Assembly (NCBI GenBank): GCA_020435335.1
Contig: JAGQZT010000008.1
Coordinates: 1 to 52,266, forward strand
DNA from: Flavobacteriales bacterium
Lineage (GTDB): Bacteria > Bacteroidota > Bacteroidia > Flavobacteriales_E > Vicingaceae
Length of the DNA: 52,266 nucleotides
Direction: 5' to 3'
This document shows positions 19,852-29,171 of this stretch, in pieces. A program made the translations under genes and the position numbers. The first letter of the stretch is position 1, and each line of letters begins with the position of its first letter. The notes below the pieces were generated by a model that saw only the letters and a program-made list of their open reading frames with translations, was not told the origin of the DNA and made no database searches.

Positions 19852-21222
19852 CTATTTGGCAATAATAAACCTATCAGTTAGCATAGTTTCTCCTTGAGTT
19901 GCGATGGTGTAGAAATACACGCCGTTCGCAAGGTCACTAACGTCAACACGGGTCATGTTAGTGATGGTGTTCACACTTTTCAGTGTTTTTCCGGTGATGT
20001 CAACAATGTTGATGGTTGCGTTGTTCACAGCCAGGTTGAAGTTGATTACATCGTTAGCCGGATTTGGGTAAACGGTTACATTTTCCTGAGTCCGTTCGGT
20101 GATACCAACTGTGGAAACAACGATGTCATTGATGTCTCTCGGCAGAATTTTGTAAGCGCTGAATGAGTAATGACCAATACCGGTCACATCGTAGTTTGTT
20201 CCGACAACTGCAGTCGTGGCGTAAGGGAAAATATCATCATCAGCCAACAGTACGCCGGATCCGTCGTTTAATTCCCACATACCGAAACCAGGTGTATTGC
20301 TGGTACATTGAGCGTTAGCAACTTTAATCAAGACGCCTTCCCACTCTTCCATGTTTCCATTTAATGTGGTGTTGTTAACCGGGGTAGGCAGGGCGTTTCC
20401 GCTGTTCAATACGGTAATGTTGGATACAGAAGTCAATTCCGTTACACCGTTGAATTCAGTAACGGTTCCGGTTACTTCAACACTATCTCCTCGTAACAGG
20501 GTAGAATCGTTTGTGTGGTAAACATACAGACCGTTCCATGCCAAAGCACTGTCCTGAATGAAGAACGTGTGTTTTGCAGCACCGAATTGCATGATGCCTG
20601 TTACAACACCTTTGGTTGTAACCACATTTCCTACTTCAGGAGAATCGCCGCTAGGAGCAGTTGTGTATTGAATTTCATAGATCGACTTGATTGATGGGGC
20701 TACAGGTGTAGAAACAGCGATATGAACGGAATCCAGAATGATATCGTTGATACCATCGGTATTTCTCAATGACAAAATAAATTGAGCCGAAGAACAAGTT
20801 GCAGGCATGGTTACTTGTTGAGAAATCATAACCAGGTTACCACCCGAAACAGGCATTAACTGGATGTAAGGATTGTAAGTTCCGTATGCACCGTTGGTCA
20901 CATCATAATAGTTTGTTCTGATGTCTCCGGTATCGGCTTTCACCCACATTTGGATTTCGTAGGTTTCGCTTGGTGTTACTGTCACATCCATCGTAGAGAA
21001 TCGTTTGTGAGCAGTTCCGGTATTAATTAATTGAGCTGCGCTATCACCATACATGATGGCAGGAACGTCAACTACGTTTGATACAGCGATACTGGTAGTA
21101 GAGCCTGTAAAGTCGCTTGGCATGGTGCCGGACCAGGAGCTCAGGTTACTTTGAAATACCGTCTGACCGAAAGCAACACTTCCGACACAAACAGCAGCAA
21201 GAAGGGTGTAGATTTTTTTCAT
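19852..21222 (-). CDS. T9SS-sorted secreted protein with OB-fold nuclease-accessory-like domain
   Basis: Secreted protein of 456 residues with a signal peptide ending at VAFGQ. Residues about 20-165 look like a carbohydrate-binding or jelly-roll domain (LSSWSGTMPSDF at its start). Residues about 178-365 look like the OB-fold region found beside bacterial extracellular nucleases (GNVVTTKGVVTGIM, FFIQDSALAWNGLYVY, LLRGDSVEVTGTVTEFNG, ending YKILPRDINDI). The last 75 residues form a type A T9SS sorting domain (VYPNPANDVINF to ANGVYFYTI). No catalytic nuclease domain is seen. It is third in the receptor operon, 32 bases after the lipoprotein gene. Likely a surface or secreted partner of that system; substrate binding is inference. 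Confidence 0.85.
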   Translation of the reverse strand: MKKIYTLLAAVCVGSVAFGQTVFQSNLSSWSGTMPSDFTGSTTSIAVSNVVDVPAIMYGDSAAQLINTGTAHKRFSTMDVTVTPSETYEIQMWVKADTGDIRTNYYDVTNGAYGTYNPYIQLMPVSGGNLVMISQQVTMPATCSSAQFILSLRNTDGINDIILDSVHIAVSTPVAPSIKSIYEIQYTTAPSGDSPEVGNVVTTKGVVTGIMQFGAAKHTFFIQDSALAWNGLYVYHTNDSTLLRGDSVEVTGTVTEFNGVTELTSVSNITVLNSGNALPTPVNNTTLNGNMEEWEGVLIKVANAQCTSNTPGFGMWELNDGSGVLLADDDIFPYATTAVVGTNYDVTGIGHYSFSAYKILPRDINDIVVSTVGITERTQENVTVYPNPANDVINFNLAVNNATINIVDITGKTLKSVNTITNMTRVDVSDLANGVYFYTIATQGETMLTDRFIIAK

Positions 21223-21254
21223 AGTGATTTAGTTTAATAATTTAAGATCGAATT

Positions 21255-22520
21255 TTAATAAAAGATTTCAATATCGTCAATTTCCCAGGTACTTCCATTG
21301 GTGCTGCCACCGGTGTACTTAAAGGCAATGTAAACATTGTTGGTCAGGTAAGGAGTTAGGTCAACCGGTCCGTTAGGAGCGTCACTCGCGCTAACCCAGG
21401 TCCAGCTGCCGGGAGACAACTGAACGGACAGCGTATTCCATGTTGCGGTAGAAGGAGCGCTTACTCCGTCGTAGTTGGTAGAAACCAATACCTCAAGCGC
21501 ATTTCCCAAATAGTTGTAGGCATTACGGAAATCAAACACCGGGGCGGTAGAGTTGCTGAAATCCAAAGCAGGAGAAATCAGCCAGGCTTCGGAAGCCACA
21601 TTGGCAGTTCCGTTCCAGTTCGACATCATGCCGTAGAAATTTCCGGCAGACCCCTGGTCGCTGGTGGACCAATTGAACGGACCTGTTACTACCTGGGTAG
21701 TCCATCCGCCGGAAGTTACACTTTGATCCTGAAAGTCTTTGGCTACATCGGCGCAATCTACTTTTCTTGCTCCAAACAAGGTTAATTCGTTCGGGTCTCT
21801 GATGATTAATTGAGTGGTGGTGTTGTAACGGCTAACGATGGCGATCACACTTCCTTTACCGGTAGGTAACATATCATTGGCAAAGTTGGCATACCCGGAA
21901 GAACGAATGATGACCTGTGCGCCTAAGGTGTCGGAAATGGTTCTGTCTTCCGACGATTGATTGATGGCATCGGCCCAGGTTTGACCCAGTTCACTGCACA
22001 AGAACTCCACATGGTTCAGTTGAATCAATCTGCCCTGGTACAAAGAATCGTTGGCAATGATGTCGTTGATGGTTACAACCGTAGGGGTTCTGAATTGTTG
22101 TGTGTTGATTTTCACGGTGTTGTTGTCCGGATCCAAACCGTCTACCTGGAACATGTTGTTGTATTTCAGGATGGTTGCGCCGTTCAGGTTGATGCGCACG
22201 GAGTCTCCGATGTACATGCCGCTGGTGGCGGTAAAGCGTAGGTATAAACCACCGGTATTATCTTCCATGTAAGCTTCTTTATACAGGTTTCCGGTTGTTT
22301 CGTCGGCGGTAATCACACCATAAACAGAGTAGTCTTTGGTGATGGTCACTTCTTCACCGGGAACATAAAAATCCTTTACTTCAGCCACAGTTAGTACACT
22401 TCCAACAGGAATGTCTTTTACCGGTGGCATATCAAATTCTTTTTTACAGCCTACCATAACAAGGGTAGATGCTGCTACCGTAAGGGTTAAAAGTTGTTTC
22501 GTTGTTATCATTGTTTTCAT
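21255..22520 (-). CDS. DUF5689-type lipoprotein with C-terminal choice-of-anchor J-like domain
   Basis: Lipoprotein of 421 residues with lipobox VMVGC. After a short linker, about residues 40-250 form a DUF5689-like double OB-fold region (VYGVITADETTGNLYKEAY, GGLYLRFTATSGMYIGDSV, then NDIIANDSLYQGRLIQLNHVEF). The last 150 residues have the W-x-x-S-(P/S)-A-L-D-F and F-K-Y-x-G-G signature of a choice-of-anchor J domain (AWLISPALDF, YIAFKYTGGS, WEIDDIEIFY). It begins 6 bases after the TonB receptor stop, so the two are probably an outer-membrane pair in the way SusD-like lipoproteins pair with SusC receptors; that partnership is inference. Two in-frame ATGs (22520 and 22511) are both plausible starts. 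Confidence 0.85.
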   Translation of the reverse strand: MKTMITTKQLLTLTVAASTLVMVGCKKEFDMPPVKDIPVGSVLTVAEVKDFYVPGEEVTITKDYSVYGVITADETTGNLYKEAYMEDNTGGLYLRFTATSGMYIGDSVRINLNGATILKYNNMFQVDGLDPDNNTVKINTQQFRTPTVVTINDIIANDSLYQGRLIQLNHVEFLCSELGQTWADAINQSSEDRTISDTLGAQVIIRSSGYANFANDMLPTGKGSVIAIVSRYNTTTQLIIRDPNELTLFGARKVDCADVAKDFQDQSVTSGGWTTQVVTGPFNWSTSDQGSAGNFYGMMSNWNGTANVASEAWLISPALDFSNSTAPVFDFRNAYNYLGNALEVLVSTNYDGVSAPSTATWNTLSVQLSPGSWTWVSASDAPNGPVDLTPYLTNNVYIAFKYTGGSTNGSTWEIDDIEIFY

Positions 22521-22526
22521 GTTTGT

Positions 22527-25058
22527 CTAGAATTGAAAAGTAACCATTGCAAAATAAGTTCTACCCACCATGTATCCGATTCTCGGTGGGAACTTGTTGA
22601 TGTTGCTCACGTCGTAACGCAATTGCTCGAAACCACCGGTCTCAAACTCGGTATTGTCCAGCACATTGTTCACGTTGAGGTTGAATTTTAAATAATATTT
22701 GTTTTTGATTCTCCAAGATTTACCGATGTAGGCATTAATGAAGTAATCGGCATCCAATTGGGTTTGATCAACAATTTCGGCAACCTGTGGGTCGGTGCTG
22801 ATGTATTTGGAAAGAGCCTCTTCGGTTCTTCTGTCCGGATTCGCATCAAGGTAGGCATCTTTAAAATAGTTGAAGTTGATGCCGGTGAACCAGTACTTCG
22901 GTGAGAAGTATTTGATTCCGATAGAACCTGCCGTTTGTGGAATTCCTCCGATCCGGTAATTCTGGAAATAAACGGTTTTGTTTTCAGCTAGTAATTCGGT
23001 TGAGTTATCCTGAATGATGGTAGCGGTCGGACGGGAGTCATACAGGAATTGCCCTTTGGCTATGGCAACTTCGGCAACAACGGTAGAAGTAATATTGACA
23101 GAGGCACCTAATTCAACACCCATAAACAACTGATCCACTCCGGTCATCATGTAGTTCACGAAGGTTTTCAACTCATCATGGTAAAAGCTTCTGTTCCAGG
23201 ATTTGTCTTTGATGGTGGTATAGTATCCGGTTGCTCTAACTTTTACTTTAGGATAGCGTACCAGGTAGCTTAAATCGCCCGACATGATTTTTTCGTCCGT
23301 TAAACCGGGTAAAATCTGATTTCGCGTTCTTGGTGAAACAAAAGCATTCATGGCATAAGGAGCTCGGGTCAGGTAAGCTCCGTTTAAACGCACCAGGTGT
23401 CTTCCGGTAATCTTATAGATTGCTCCTGCTTTTACGCCGTAGTTGAAGAAATTTTTCTTTTCCGAGCTTCCTTCCGAATCGTCTGGAAATAAACCGTTCT
23501 TCATGTTTCCATACCGCCAGAAAGTAGTGCTTGAGGCAGAAAGAGCGGCGAACCAGTCCACTTTACGGGTGGTCATTTCAATCTGTCCGAAGGAGCTGTA
23601 GGTGTTGATGTTGATATCGTAATCATAACCGAAACGGTCGCCTTCTTTAATGATGCGGTTCGGGTTATTCACGTCACTCTGAGCGATCGATTCGTCGGCA
23701 AAATCTCTTTCGGCAAATTGATCCACATCAACCCAAAAATCAGCACCCAGCAGGTCATCCATGATCTTGTAATTGTTGCTTTTGTACATCGATACGTTCA
23801 GTCCGCCGGTTAGTAGCATGCTTTCGGACTGTTTGTGGGTAAGCACGGTGTTAAAGGCGTAATGTGATACATCTTTACGCGCTTCTTCAACAATGTATTT
23901 GGCCCGGTTTCCGGTAACGCTTCCGCTGGTTCCGTCGGCGTTGAGTTGGGTATAAAGATTCTTGGTGTTTGCAAAATAGAACTGATCCCAATCCAGTTGT
24001 GTTGTGGAAGGATCGTTGTTTTGCCAGGCGCTGGTTAATTCACTGAACATAGCTTCTTCACCGGGGATGTTGTAGTAGCTTGGTAGGTTGCGGTAGTAGT
24101 CCGGTCTGGGGTCGGCAGCGTTATACCAGTTTAACCGGGTATTGCCTTCCTTCCCGAAAGAATAGAATAACGAGGAGTTTAATTGTGTTTTCGGACTGAT
24201 GTTGAAATAATGGTTTAACATCACGGTAGGCCGGTGATTTCTACGTTCTCTGGAGTTTCTTTTTTCCCCGTTTTGATATCCCCAATAGGAGTTGTAGTAG
24301 TTGTTGCCGGTCAGGTCGTAAGTTTCCTGTGTAGAGATGCTGCTTCTTCCCTGAACCGTTGGGGCACCGAAACCAACCAGACCAATGCTGTGTTTGTCGT
24401 TCAGTTTCTTTTCAATGGAAAGAAAATAGCTGGCAGCGCTGTAATAGGTTCCTTCAACATAACCTTCGTTGGCTAATCGGGTAGAAGCAGAAACTGCTAC
24501 GGCATAGCCATTGTCCATCATGCCGGTGCTGTGCGTAAGCATCACCCGGTGTGTGTATGAGCGGTTGGCCAGGGCATAAGAAAGGCGAGAGCCCGAACGG
24601 ATTTCACTGGCTCTGCCTGTAATGTTCGAGAAGCCTGCTATTCCGCTGAAGTTATATGAAGATGCGGCAATTCCTTGCTTGCTTTCCTGGTAACGGGTGA
24701 TGTCGTTTAAGCCTCCCCAAAATGCCCAAATGGCTCTGCCGGATTCAGGGTTGTTTAGGGCTAAACCATTCATGCTAATGGTGTAATTCTCAGAATCATA
24801 TCCTCTTACCCGGTAGCGTGCACCGCTAAAATTAAATCCGGCAATGCTGGTAAAAACATCTCTTGAGGATTGTAATAGCCCAGATACATTTTGCTCGGCA
24901 ACATTGTCCTCACTAATATCCAGTGACGTGGTAAACGTTGGCATGTCTCTTGTAATAAGAGAGGAGTCGGTGCCTGATGCTTGTGACGTGTCGGATTGGG
25001 CAGTTGCAGTAAGATGAACAAACACTAAACCGACGGACAATATTTTTAATATTCTCAT
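22527..25058 (-). CDS. TonB-dependent outer-membrane receptor
   Basis: Outer-membrane active transporter, 843 residues, with a signal peptide (LVFVHLTATAQ) and no N-terminal carboxypeptidase-like domain. The plug is at about residues 50-150, including RVRGYDSENYTISMNGLALNNPESG; the rest is a beta barrel rich in aromatic residues, ending in phenylalanine (FAMVTFQF) as Bam substrates do. There is no SusD homologue; the next gene is the DUF5689 lipoprotein, and two exported phosphodiesterase-fold enzymes lie on the divergent side. The substrate cannot be read from the sequence; neighbours suggest nucleic-acid breakdown products or phosphate compounds. First gene of a three-gene operon with a long leader holding an inverted repeat. 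Confidence 0.92.
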   Translation of the reverse strand: MRILKILSVGLVFVHLTATAQSDTSQASGTDSSLITRDMPTFTTSLDISEDNVAEQNVSGLLQSSRDVFTSIAGFNFSGARYRVRGYDSENYTISMNGLALNNPESGRAIWAFWGGLNDITRYQESKQGIAASSYNFSGIAGFSNITGRASEIRSGSRLSYALANRSYTHRVMLTHSTGMMDNGYAVAVSASTRLANEGYVEGTYYSAASYFLSIEKKLNDKHSIGLVGFGAPTVQGRSSISTQETYDLTGNNYYNSYWGYQNGEKRNSRERRNHRPTVMLNHYFNISPKTQLNSSLFYSFGKEGNTRLNWYNAADPRPDYYRNLPSYYNIPGEEAMFSELTSAWQNNDPSTTQLDWDQFYFANTKNLYTQLNADGTSGSVTGNRAKYIVEEARKDVSHYAFNTVLTHKQSESMLLTGGLNVSMYKSNNYKIMDDLLGADFWVDVDQFAERDFADESIAQSDVNNPNRIIKEGDRFGYDYDININTYSSFGQIEMTTRKVDWFAALSASSTTFWRYGNMKNGLFPDDSEGSSEKKNFFNYGVKAGAIYKITGRHLVRLNGAYLTRAPYAMNAFVSPRTRNQILPGLTDEKIMSGDLSYLVRYPKVKVRATGYYTTIKDKSWNRSFYHDELKTFVNYMMTGVDQLFMGVELGASVNITSTVVAEVAIAKGQFLYDSRPTATIIQDNSTELLAENKTVYFQNYRIGGIPQTAGSIGIKYFSPKYWFTGINFNYFKDAYLDANPDRRTEEALSKYISTDPQVAEIVDQTQLDADYFINAYIGKSWRIKNKYYLKFNLNVNNVLDNTEFETGGFEQLRYDVSNINKFPPRIGYMVGRTYFAMVTFQF

Positions 25059-25083
25059 TGTAACAACTAAAAGATTAAGAATA

Positions 25084-25129
25084 CTAAAAAGCGGTTAGAG
25101 TGTTAACTCCTAGGGTGATCACTTTTTAG
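25084..25129 (-). promoter_or_regulatory. Inverted repeat in the leader of the TonB receptor
   Basis: CTAAAAAG at 25084-25091 is repeated exactly inverted as CTTTTTAG at 25122-25129. The 30 bases between them contain a smaller GAGT/ACTC pair. No gene ends here (the flanking genes diverge), so it is not an ordinary terminator. In the receptor mRNA it would form a closed stem 26 bases before the ATG. It could be a leader regulatory structure or a protein site. Confidence 0.35.
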
Positions 25130-25170
25130 CTATTTGACAACACCGTGTGCTGTTAATTCAAATAACGCAG

Positions 25171-25178
25171 CAAAAGTA
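25171..25178 (-). promoter_or_regulatory. Candidate -7 box of the TonB receptor operon
   Basis: TACTTTTG on the minus strand matches TAnnTTTG and would give a leader of about 105 bases to the ATG at 25058. No TTG is seen at the -33 distance. The rest of the 251-base divergent gap is very AT-rich; no -7 box was found for the rightward nuclease operon. Confidence 0.3.
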
Positions 25179-25309
25179 AAACATTAAATTGAGAATAGCT
25201 TGTTGAAAACTAATTTGTTAATAAATAATTAATATTAAAAAATGGTTAATGCTTGAGAGATTTCAAGTCCGCTAATTAAGAAATTGCTTTCTTTGTCAAA
25301 ATTTTTCAC

Positions 25310-26365
25310 ATGAAAACACGCTACCTAAACCTGGCCTTTACCCTGTTTTTCTTTTGTTCGTTTGGTTTTAGTCAAACCGACAACGAGAAGAATTATCATG
25401 TTGCCGCCATCGGCTTTTATAACCTTGAAAACCTGTTTGATACACTTGTTGACCCGGATCCGGACAAAATTTTACAGGATGATTTCACCCCACATGGTCC
25501 CAAAAAATGGACCTCGAAATTATACAAGGAAAAACTGACCCGAATGGCAGGGGTTATTGCCGAACTGGGAACAGAAATCACACCGGACGGGGTTGCTATT
25601 CTGGGTGTTGCGGAGGTTGAAAATAAAGGTGTACTGGAAGATCTGGCCAAAGAATCAGCATTAAAAGACCGAAATTATCAGGTGGTACATTACGATTCTC
25701 CGGACAAAAGAGGAATCGACGTGGGACTCCTTTATAACCCGAAGTATTTTAAGGTAGAATCCAGCCGGAGTGTTTCATTGAGAAGCCTTGACACCACGTT
25801 TTATACCCGAGATCAATTGTTGGTGAGCGGTACCCTGAACGATGAACGCGTTCATGTGATTGTGGCGCACTGGCCTTCACGGAGAGGTGGTGAAAAACGA
25901 AGCAGCCCGCGAAGAGAATTAGCGGCTCAGCTGGGAAAAATGATCATCGATTCGATCGAAAAAGCAGAGCCGGGAGCGAAGATTCTGTACATGGGCGATC
26001 TAAACGACGACCCGACCAATAAAAGTTTAAAGAAAGGGTTGAAAGGGGTTGAAAATAAAGAAGAAGTTCAGGCCGGAAACATGTACAACCCCTGGGAGTC
26101 GTACTACAAAAAAGGAATCGGAACCCTGGCTTACCGCGATACCTGGAATCTGTTCGACCAGATCCTGGTTTCGCCGGCTTTGGCTGATAATGATTTCAGC
26201 AGTTATAAATTTTATAAAGCGACCATTCACAGCAAATCGTACTTAACCAATTCAAGTGGTCAGTATAAAGGTTATCCGTTCAGGACGTATGCCGGAGGAA
26301 GCTATGCCGGAGGGTATAGTGATCATTTTCCCGTATATTTGTACCTGATCAAAGAGCAAAAATAA
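25310..26365 (+). CDS. Exported endonuclease/exonuclease/phosphatase-fold enzyme
   Basis: Secreted enzyme of 351 residues with a signal peptide (FFFCSFGFSQ). It has the DNase I/EEP fold landmarks in order: AIGFYNLENLFD (N-terminal asparagine and metal-binding glutamate), VAILGVAEVEN (catalytic glutamate region), VIVAHWPSR (histidine), YMGDLNDDP (aspartate and asparagine) and SDHFPVYLYL (final aspartate-histidine pair). All key residues appear present, so it should be an active metal-dependent phosphodiesterase or nuclease. There is no T9SS sorting domain, so it may stay in the periplasm. It is followed after 2 bases by a second enzyme of the same fold and lies divergent to the receptor operon. 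Confidence 0.9.
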   Translation: MKTRYLNLAFTLFFFCSFGFSQTDNEKNYHVAAIGFYNLENLFDTLVDPDPDKILQDDFTPHGPKKWTSKLYKEKLTRMAGVIAELGTEITPDGVAILGVAEVENKGVLEDLAKESALKDRNYQVVHYDSPDKRGIDVGLLYNPKYFKVESSRSVSLRSLDTTFYTRDQLLVSGTLNDERVHVIVAHWPSRRGGEKRSSPRRELAAQLGKMIIDSIEKAEPGAKILYMGDLNDDPTNKSLKKGLKGVENKEEVQAGNMYNPWESYYKKGIGTLAYRDTWNLFDQILVSPALADNDFSSYKFYKATIHSKSYLTNSSGQYKGYPFRTYAGGSYAGGYSDHFPVYLYLIKEQK

Positions 26366-26367
26366 CC

Positions 26368-27585
26368 ATGCGCATTTTCTTGCTAACTATTCCACTGGTG
26401 CTGGCGTTAACGGTTCGGTCACAGGATACGCTTACCGTGATGTCGTACAACATCTTGAATTACCCGGCTTCCAATGCAGGAAAAGCCGATACACTGAAAA
26501 CAATCATCAAACACGTCCGGCCGGATATTTTTATGATCACCGAGCTCACTTCGGGAACCGGTGTCCAGTCCATCATGAGCGGTGCTCTTAATGTGAATGG
26601 TGTTACTTCCTATCAGGCGGCAACCTATACGGACGGCCCCGATACGGATAACATGATGTTTTACAACTCCGACAAACTCGTACTGTATAGTCAGCATGAA
26701 ATTCCAACCGTTTTGCGGAATATCAGCGAATATGTTTTATACTATAAAGATCCCGGACTGACGGTTACTTCCGATACGGTATTCATCTACTGCTACATGG
26801 CTCATCTGAAAGCAAGTTCCGGAACTTCCAACGAGCAGCAACGCAATCAGGAGGCTGCCACCATGAAAAGCTACATGGATACACGCCCCAACATCGAAAA
26901 CATCATTTTAGGGGGAGATTTTAACCTCTATACCAGCTCAGAACCTGCATTTAGCACCATCCTGAATGGTGGAAATACGACGTTGTTGGATCCGATCAAT
27001 ACGCCTGGATCCTGGGGGAGTAATGCTGCTTTTGCCGGGGTGCATACACAAAGCACACGACTAAATAACCTGGGAGACGGAGGTGCTTTCGGTGGACTTG
27101 ATGATCGCTTTGACTTCATCTTTTTTGGTTCGGATCTTCCTACCGGTGCTAACGGGCTTACTTACATTTCGGGAACGTATAATGCCTTGGGGAACGACGG
27201 GAACCATTACAACAAATCGATAAATGACGCTCCGACCAACTCGTCGGCTCCGGCAAATGTGATCGACGCGCTGTATTACATGTCGGACCACTTACCGATT
27301 ACCCTGAAGGCCTACCTGAGTGGACCGGCAGCGGTAAAGGAAACAGCAAACGAAACAGGGTGGAACGTTTACCTGGATCATGATCAGCTGGTGATCTCAA
27401 CGGGTCGGTATGAGAATAAAACCACCCTCGAACTGTATGATTTAACCGGAAAAATGATTGCTTCTCGGTCGTTTTCCGGCACAAAACAAATGCGCTGGTC
27501 GCTACCGGATTTAAGACAAGGCATGTATCTTGTCAAAATTTCAGCATCCGGGAACCAGCAAAGTTTTAAGGTTGTAAAACAATAA
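26368..27585 (+). CDS. T9SS-sorted endonuclease/exonuclease/phosphatase-fold enzyme
   Basis: Secreted enzyme of 405 residues with a signal peptide (LLTIPLVLALTVRSQ). EEP-fold landmarks: VMSYNILNYP, DIFMITELTSG (glutamate), YMAHLKASSG (histidine), ILGGDFNLYTSSEP (aspartate and asparagine), and YMSDHLPITL near residue 305. The last 75 residues form a T9SS sorting domain (LELYDLTGKMIASR to GMYLVKISA), so the enzyme should be exported across the outer membrane and held on or released from the surface. It is diverged from its neighbour at 25310, so the pair is not a recent duplication. Likely extracellular nuclease or phosphodiesterase; substrate not established. Confidence 0.9.
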   Translation: MRIFLLTIPLVLALTVRSQDTLTVMSYNILNYPASNAGKADTLKTIIKHVRPDIFMITELTSGTGVQSIMSGALNVNGVTSYQAATYTDGPDTDNMMFYNSDKLVLYSQHEIPTVLRNISEYVLYYKDPGLTVTSDTVFIYCYMAHLKASSGTSNEQQRNQEAATMKSYMDTRPNIENIILGGDFNLYTSSEPAFSTILNGGNTTLLDPINTPGSWGSNAAFAGVHTQSTRLNNLGDGGAFGGLDDRFDFIFFGSDLPTGANGLTYISGTYNALGNDGNHYNKSINDAPTNSSAPANVIDALYYMSDHLPITLKAYLSGPAAVKETANETGWNVYLDHDQLVISTGRYENKTTLELYDLTGKMIASRSFSGTKQMRWSLPDLRQGMYLVKISASGNQQSFKVVKQ

Positions 27586-27651
27586 GACTTTCGTTATTTA
27601 CAACTATTGCTTACTTTCACGCGTTATTAAAGGGCAAAATAATTTATTGGC

Positions 27652-29169
27652 GTGAACATTTATTCCAAAAAACAACGATGGAAATTATTACTGGCCGGAG
27701 CTGCAATTCTGATCATTGCCTCATCGTTGTGGTACACCAACATCCTGGTCAATAAAATTGCCAACGAAGAAAAAAAGAAAGTTCAGCTTTGGGCCGAAGC
27801 CATCCAAAACAAAGCCTCTTTGGTGAGTTATACCGGAAAGCTTTTTCAAAAGATTTCGGATGAAGAAAGGAACCGGATTGAAATCTGGGCCGAGGCCAAC
27901 AAACGGGCTGCTACTTCCAACAACCACAACGACCTTACTTTTTATCTGGATATTCTTTCGGGAAATACCACAATTCCCGTTATTGTGATCGATAAAGACG
28001 ATCACATTGTAAACTGGAGAAATTTCGAGATCGAAAACGGAGTTGACACCACGGCATTTTTACGTTCCGAACTGGATGCCATGAAAAATAGCGACAAAGT
28101 ACCTATTGACCTGATTTACCACATCCCGGGATACACGTTCCAGCAAAAATTATACTACAAAGACTCGAAAATATTTTCCGAATTAAAACGGGTTTTGGAC
28201 GATCTGATCGAGTCCTTCATTTCAGAGATTGTGGTCAATTCCGCTTCCGTTCCGGTTATCTACACCGATAGCAGCCAGGTACACGTGATCGAATTCGGAA
28301 ACCTCGAAAACGATTCCATCACACCGGTGTTTCTGGAAAATACCATCGCAGAAATGCGACTCGAAAATGAACCCATTGCCATCAACATCAACGACCAAAC
28401 CACGAATTACATCTTTTACAAAGACTCCAAATTACTCCGGCAGTTGAAGTATTACCCCTTCTTTCAGTTTTTCATCATTGCTTTGTTTTTACTGATCGCC
28501 TATTACCTGTTCAGTACCTCCAGAAAGGTGGAGCAGAACCAGGTGTGGGTTGGGATGGCCAAAGAAACCGCGCATCAGTTGGGAACTCCGTTATCGTCCC
28601 TGATGGCCTGGGTGGAATACCTCAAAGAAAAAGGCGTAGAAGAAAGTACGATCACCGAACTATCCAAAGACATTTCCAGGCTGGAAACCATTACCGAACG
28701 ATTCTCGAAGATCGGATCCACCCCTTCACTGGAAGTGGAAAGCATCAACAAAGTGATCCTCAACACGGTAAATTACCTCAAAATAAGAATTTCCAAAAAA
28801 GTACACATCACCATCGATGCTCAAAACAACATGGAAGTCATGGCCAGACTGAATCCATCCTTGTTCAGTTGGGTGCTGGAGAACCTCATTAAGAACGCTG
28901 TGGATGCCATGAAGGGCGAGGGGGATATTTCGATTTACATCACGGATCAGACCCAATTCGTATACATCGACATCACCGATACCGGAACGGGAATCCCACG
29001 GGCGAAACAAAAAACGATATTTGAACCGGGCTACACTACCAAACAACGGGGTTGGGGGCTGGGCCTTTCGCTGGTTAAACGCATCATCGAAAATTACCAT
29101 CAGGGAAAGATCTTTGTGAAGCAATCGGATAGCTCCGGAACCACATTTAGAATCGTGCTGAACAAATAA
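27652..29169 (+). CDS. Membrane sensor histidine kinase with duplicated sensor region
   Basis: Two-helix sensor kinase of 505 residues with a GTG start. The first membrane helix is at about 12-30, the second at about 269-287. The periplasmic part contains two copies of the same module: PVIVIDKDDHIVNW (from about 108) with LYYKDSKIFSELK (about 167-179), and PVIYTDSSQVHVIEF (from about 200) with IFYKDSKLLRQLK (about 252-264). The kinase core has ETAHQLGTPLSSL with H308, N-box NLIKNAVDAM, DTGTGIP and WGLGLSLVKRI. No response regulator is adjacent, so it is an orphan kinase here; it is followed after 2 bases by hemW. Confidence 0.9.
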   Translation: MNIYSKKQRWKLLLAGAAILIIASSLWYTNILVNKIANEEKKKVQLWAEAIQNKASLVSYTGKLFQKISDEERNRIEIWAEANKRAATSNNHNDLTFYLDILSGNTTIPVIVIDKDDHIVNWRNFEIENGVDTTAFLRSELDAMKNSDKVPIDLIYHIPGYTFQQKLYYKDSKIFSELKRVLDDLIESFISEIVVNSASVPVIYTDSSQVHVIEFGNLENDSITPVFLENTIAEMRLENEPIAININDQTTNYIFYKDSKLLRQLKYYPFFQFFIIALFLLIAYYLFSTSRKVEQNQVWVGMAKETAHQLGTPLSSLMAWVEYLKEKGVEESTITELSKDISRLETITERFSKIGSTPSLEVESINKVILNTVNYLKIRISKKVHITIDAQNNMEVMARLNPSLFSWVLENLIKNAVDAMKGEGDISIYITDQTQFVYIDITDTGTGIPRAKQKTIFEPGYTTKQRGWGLGLSLVKRIIENYHQGKIFVKQSDSSGTTFRIVLNK

Positions 29170-29171
29170 TC

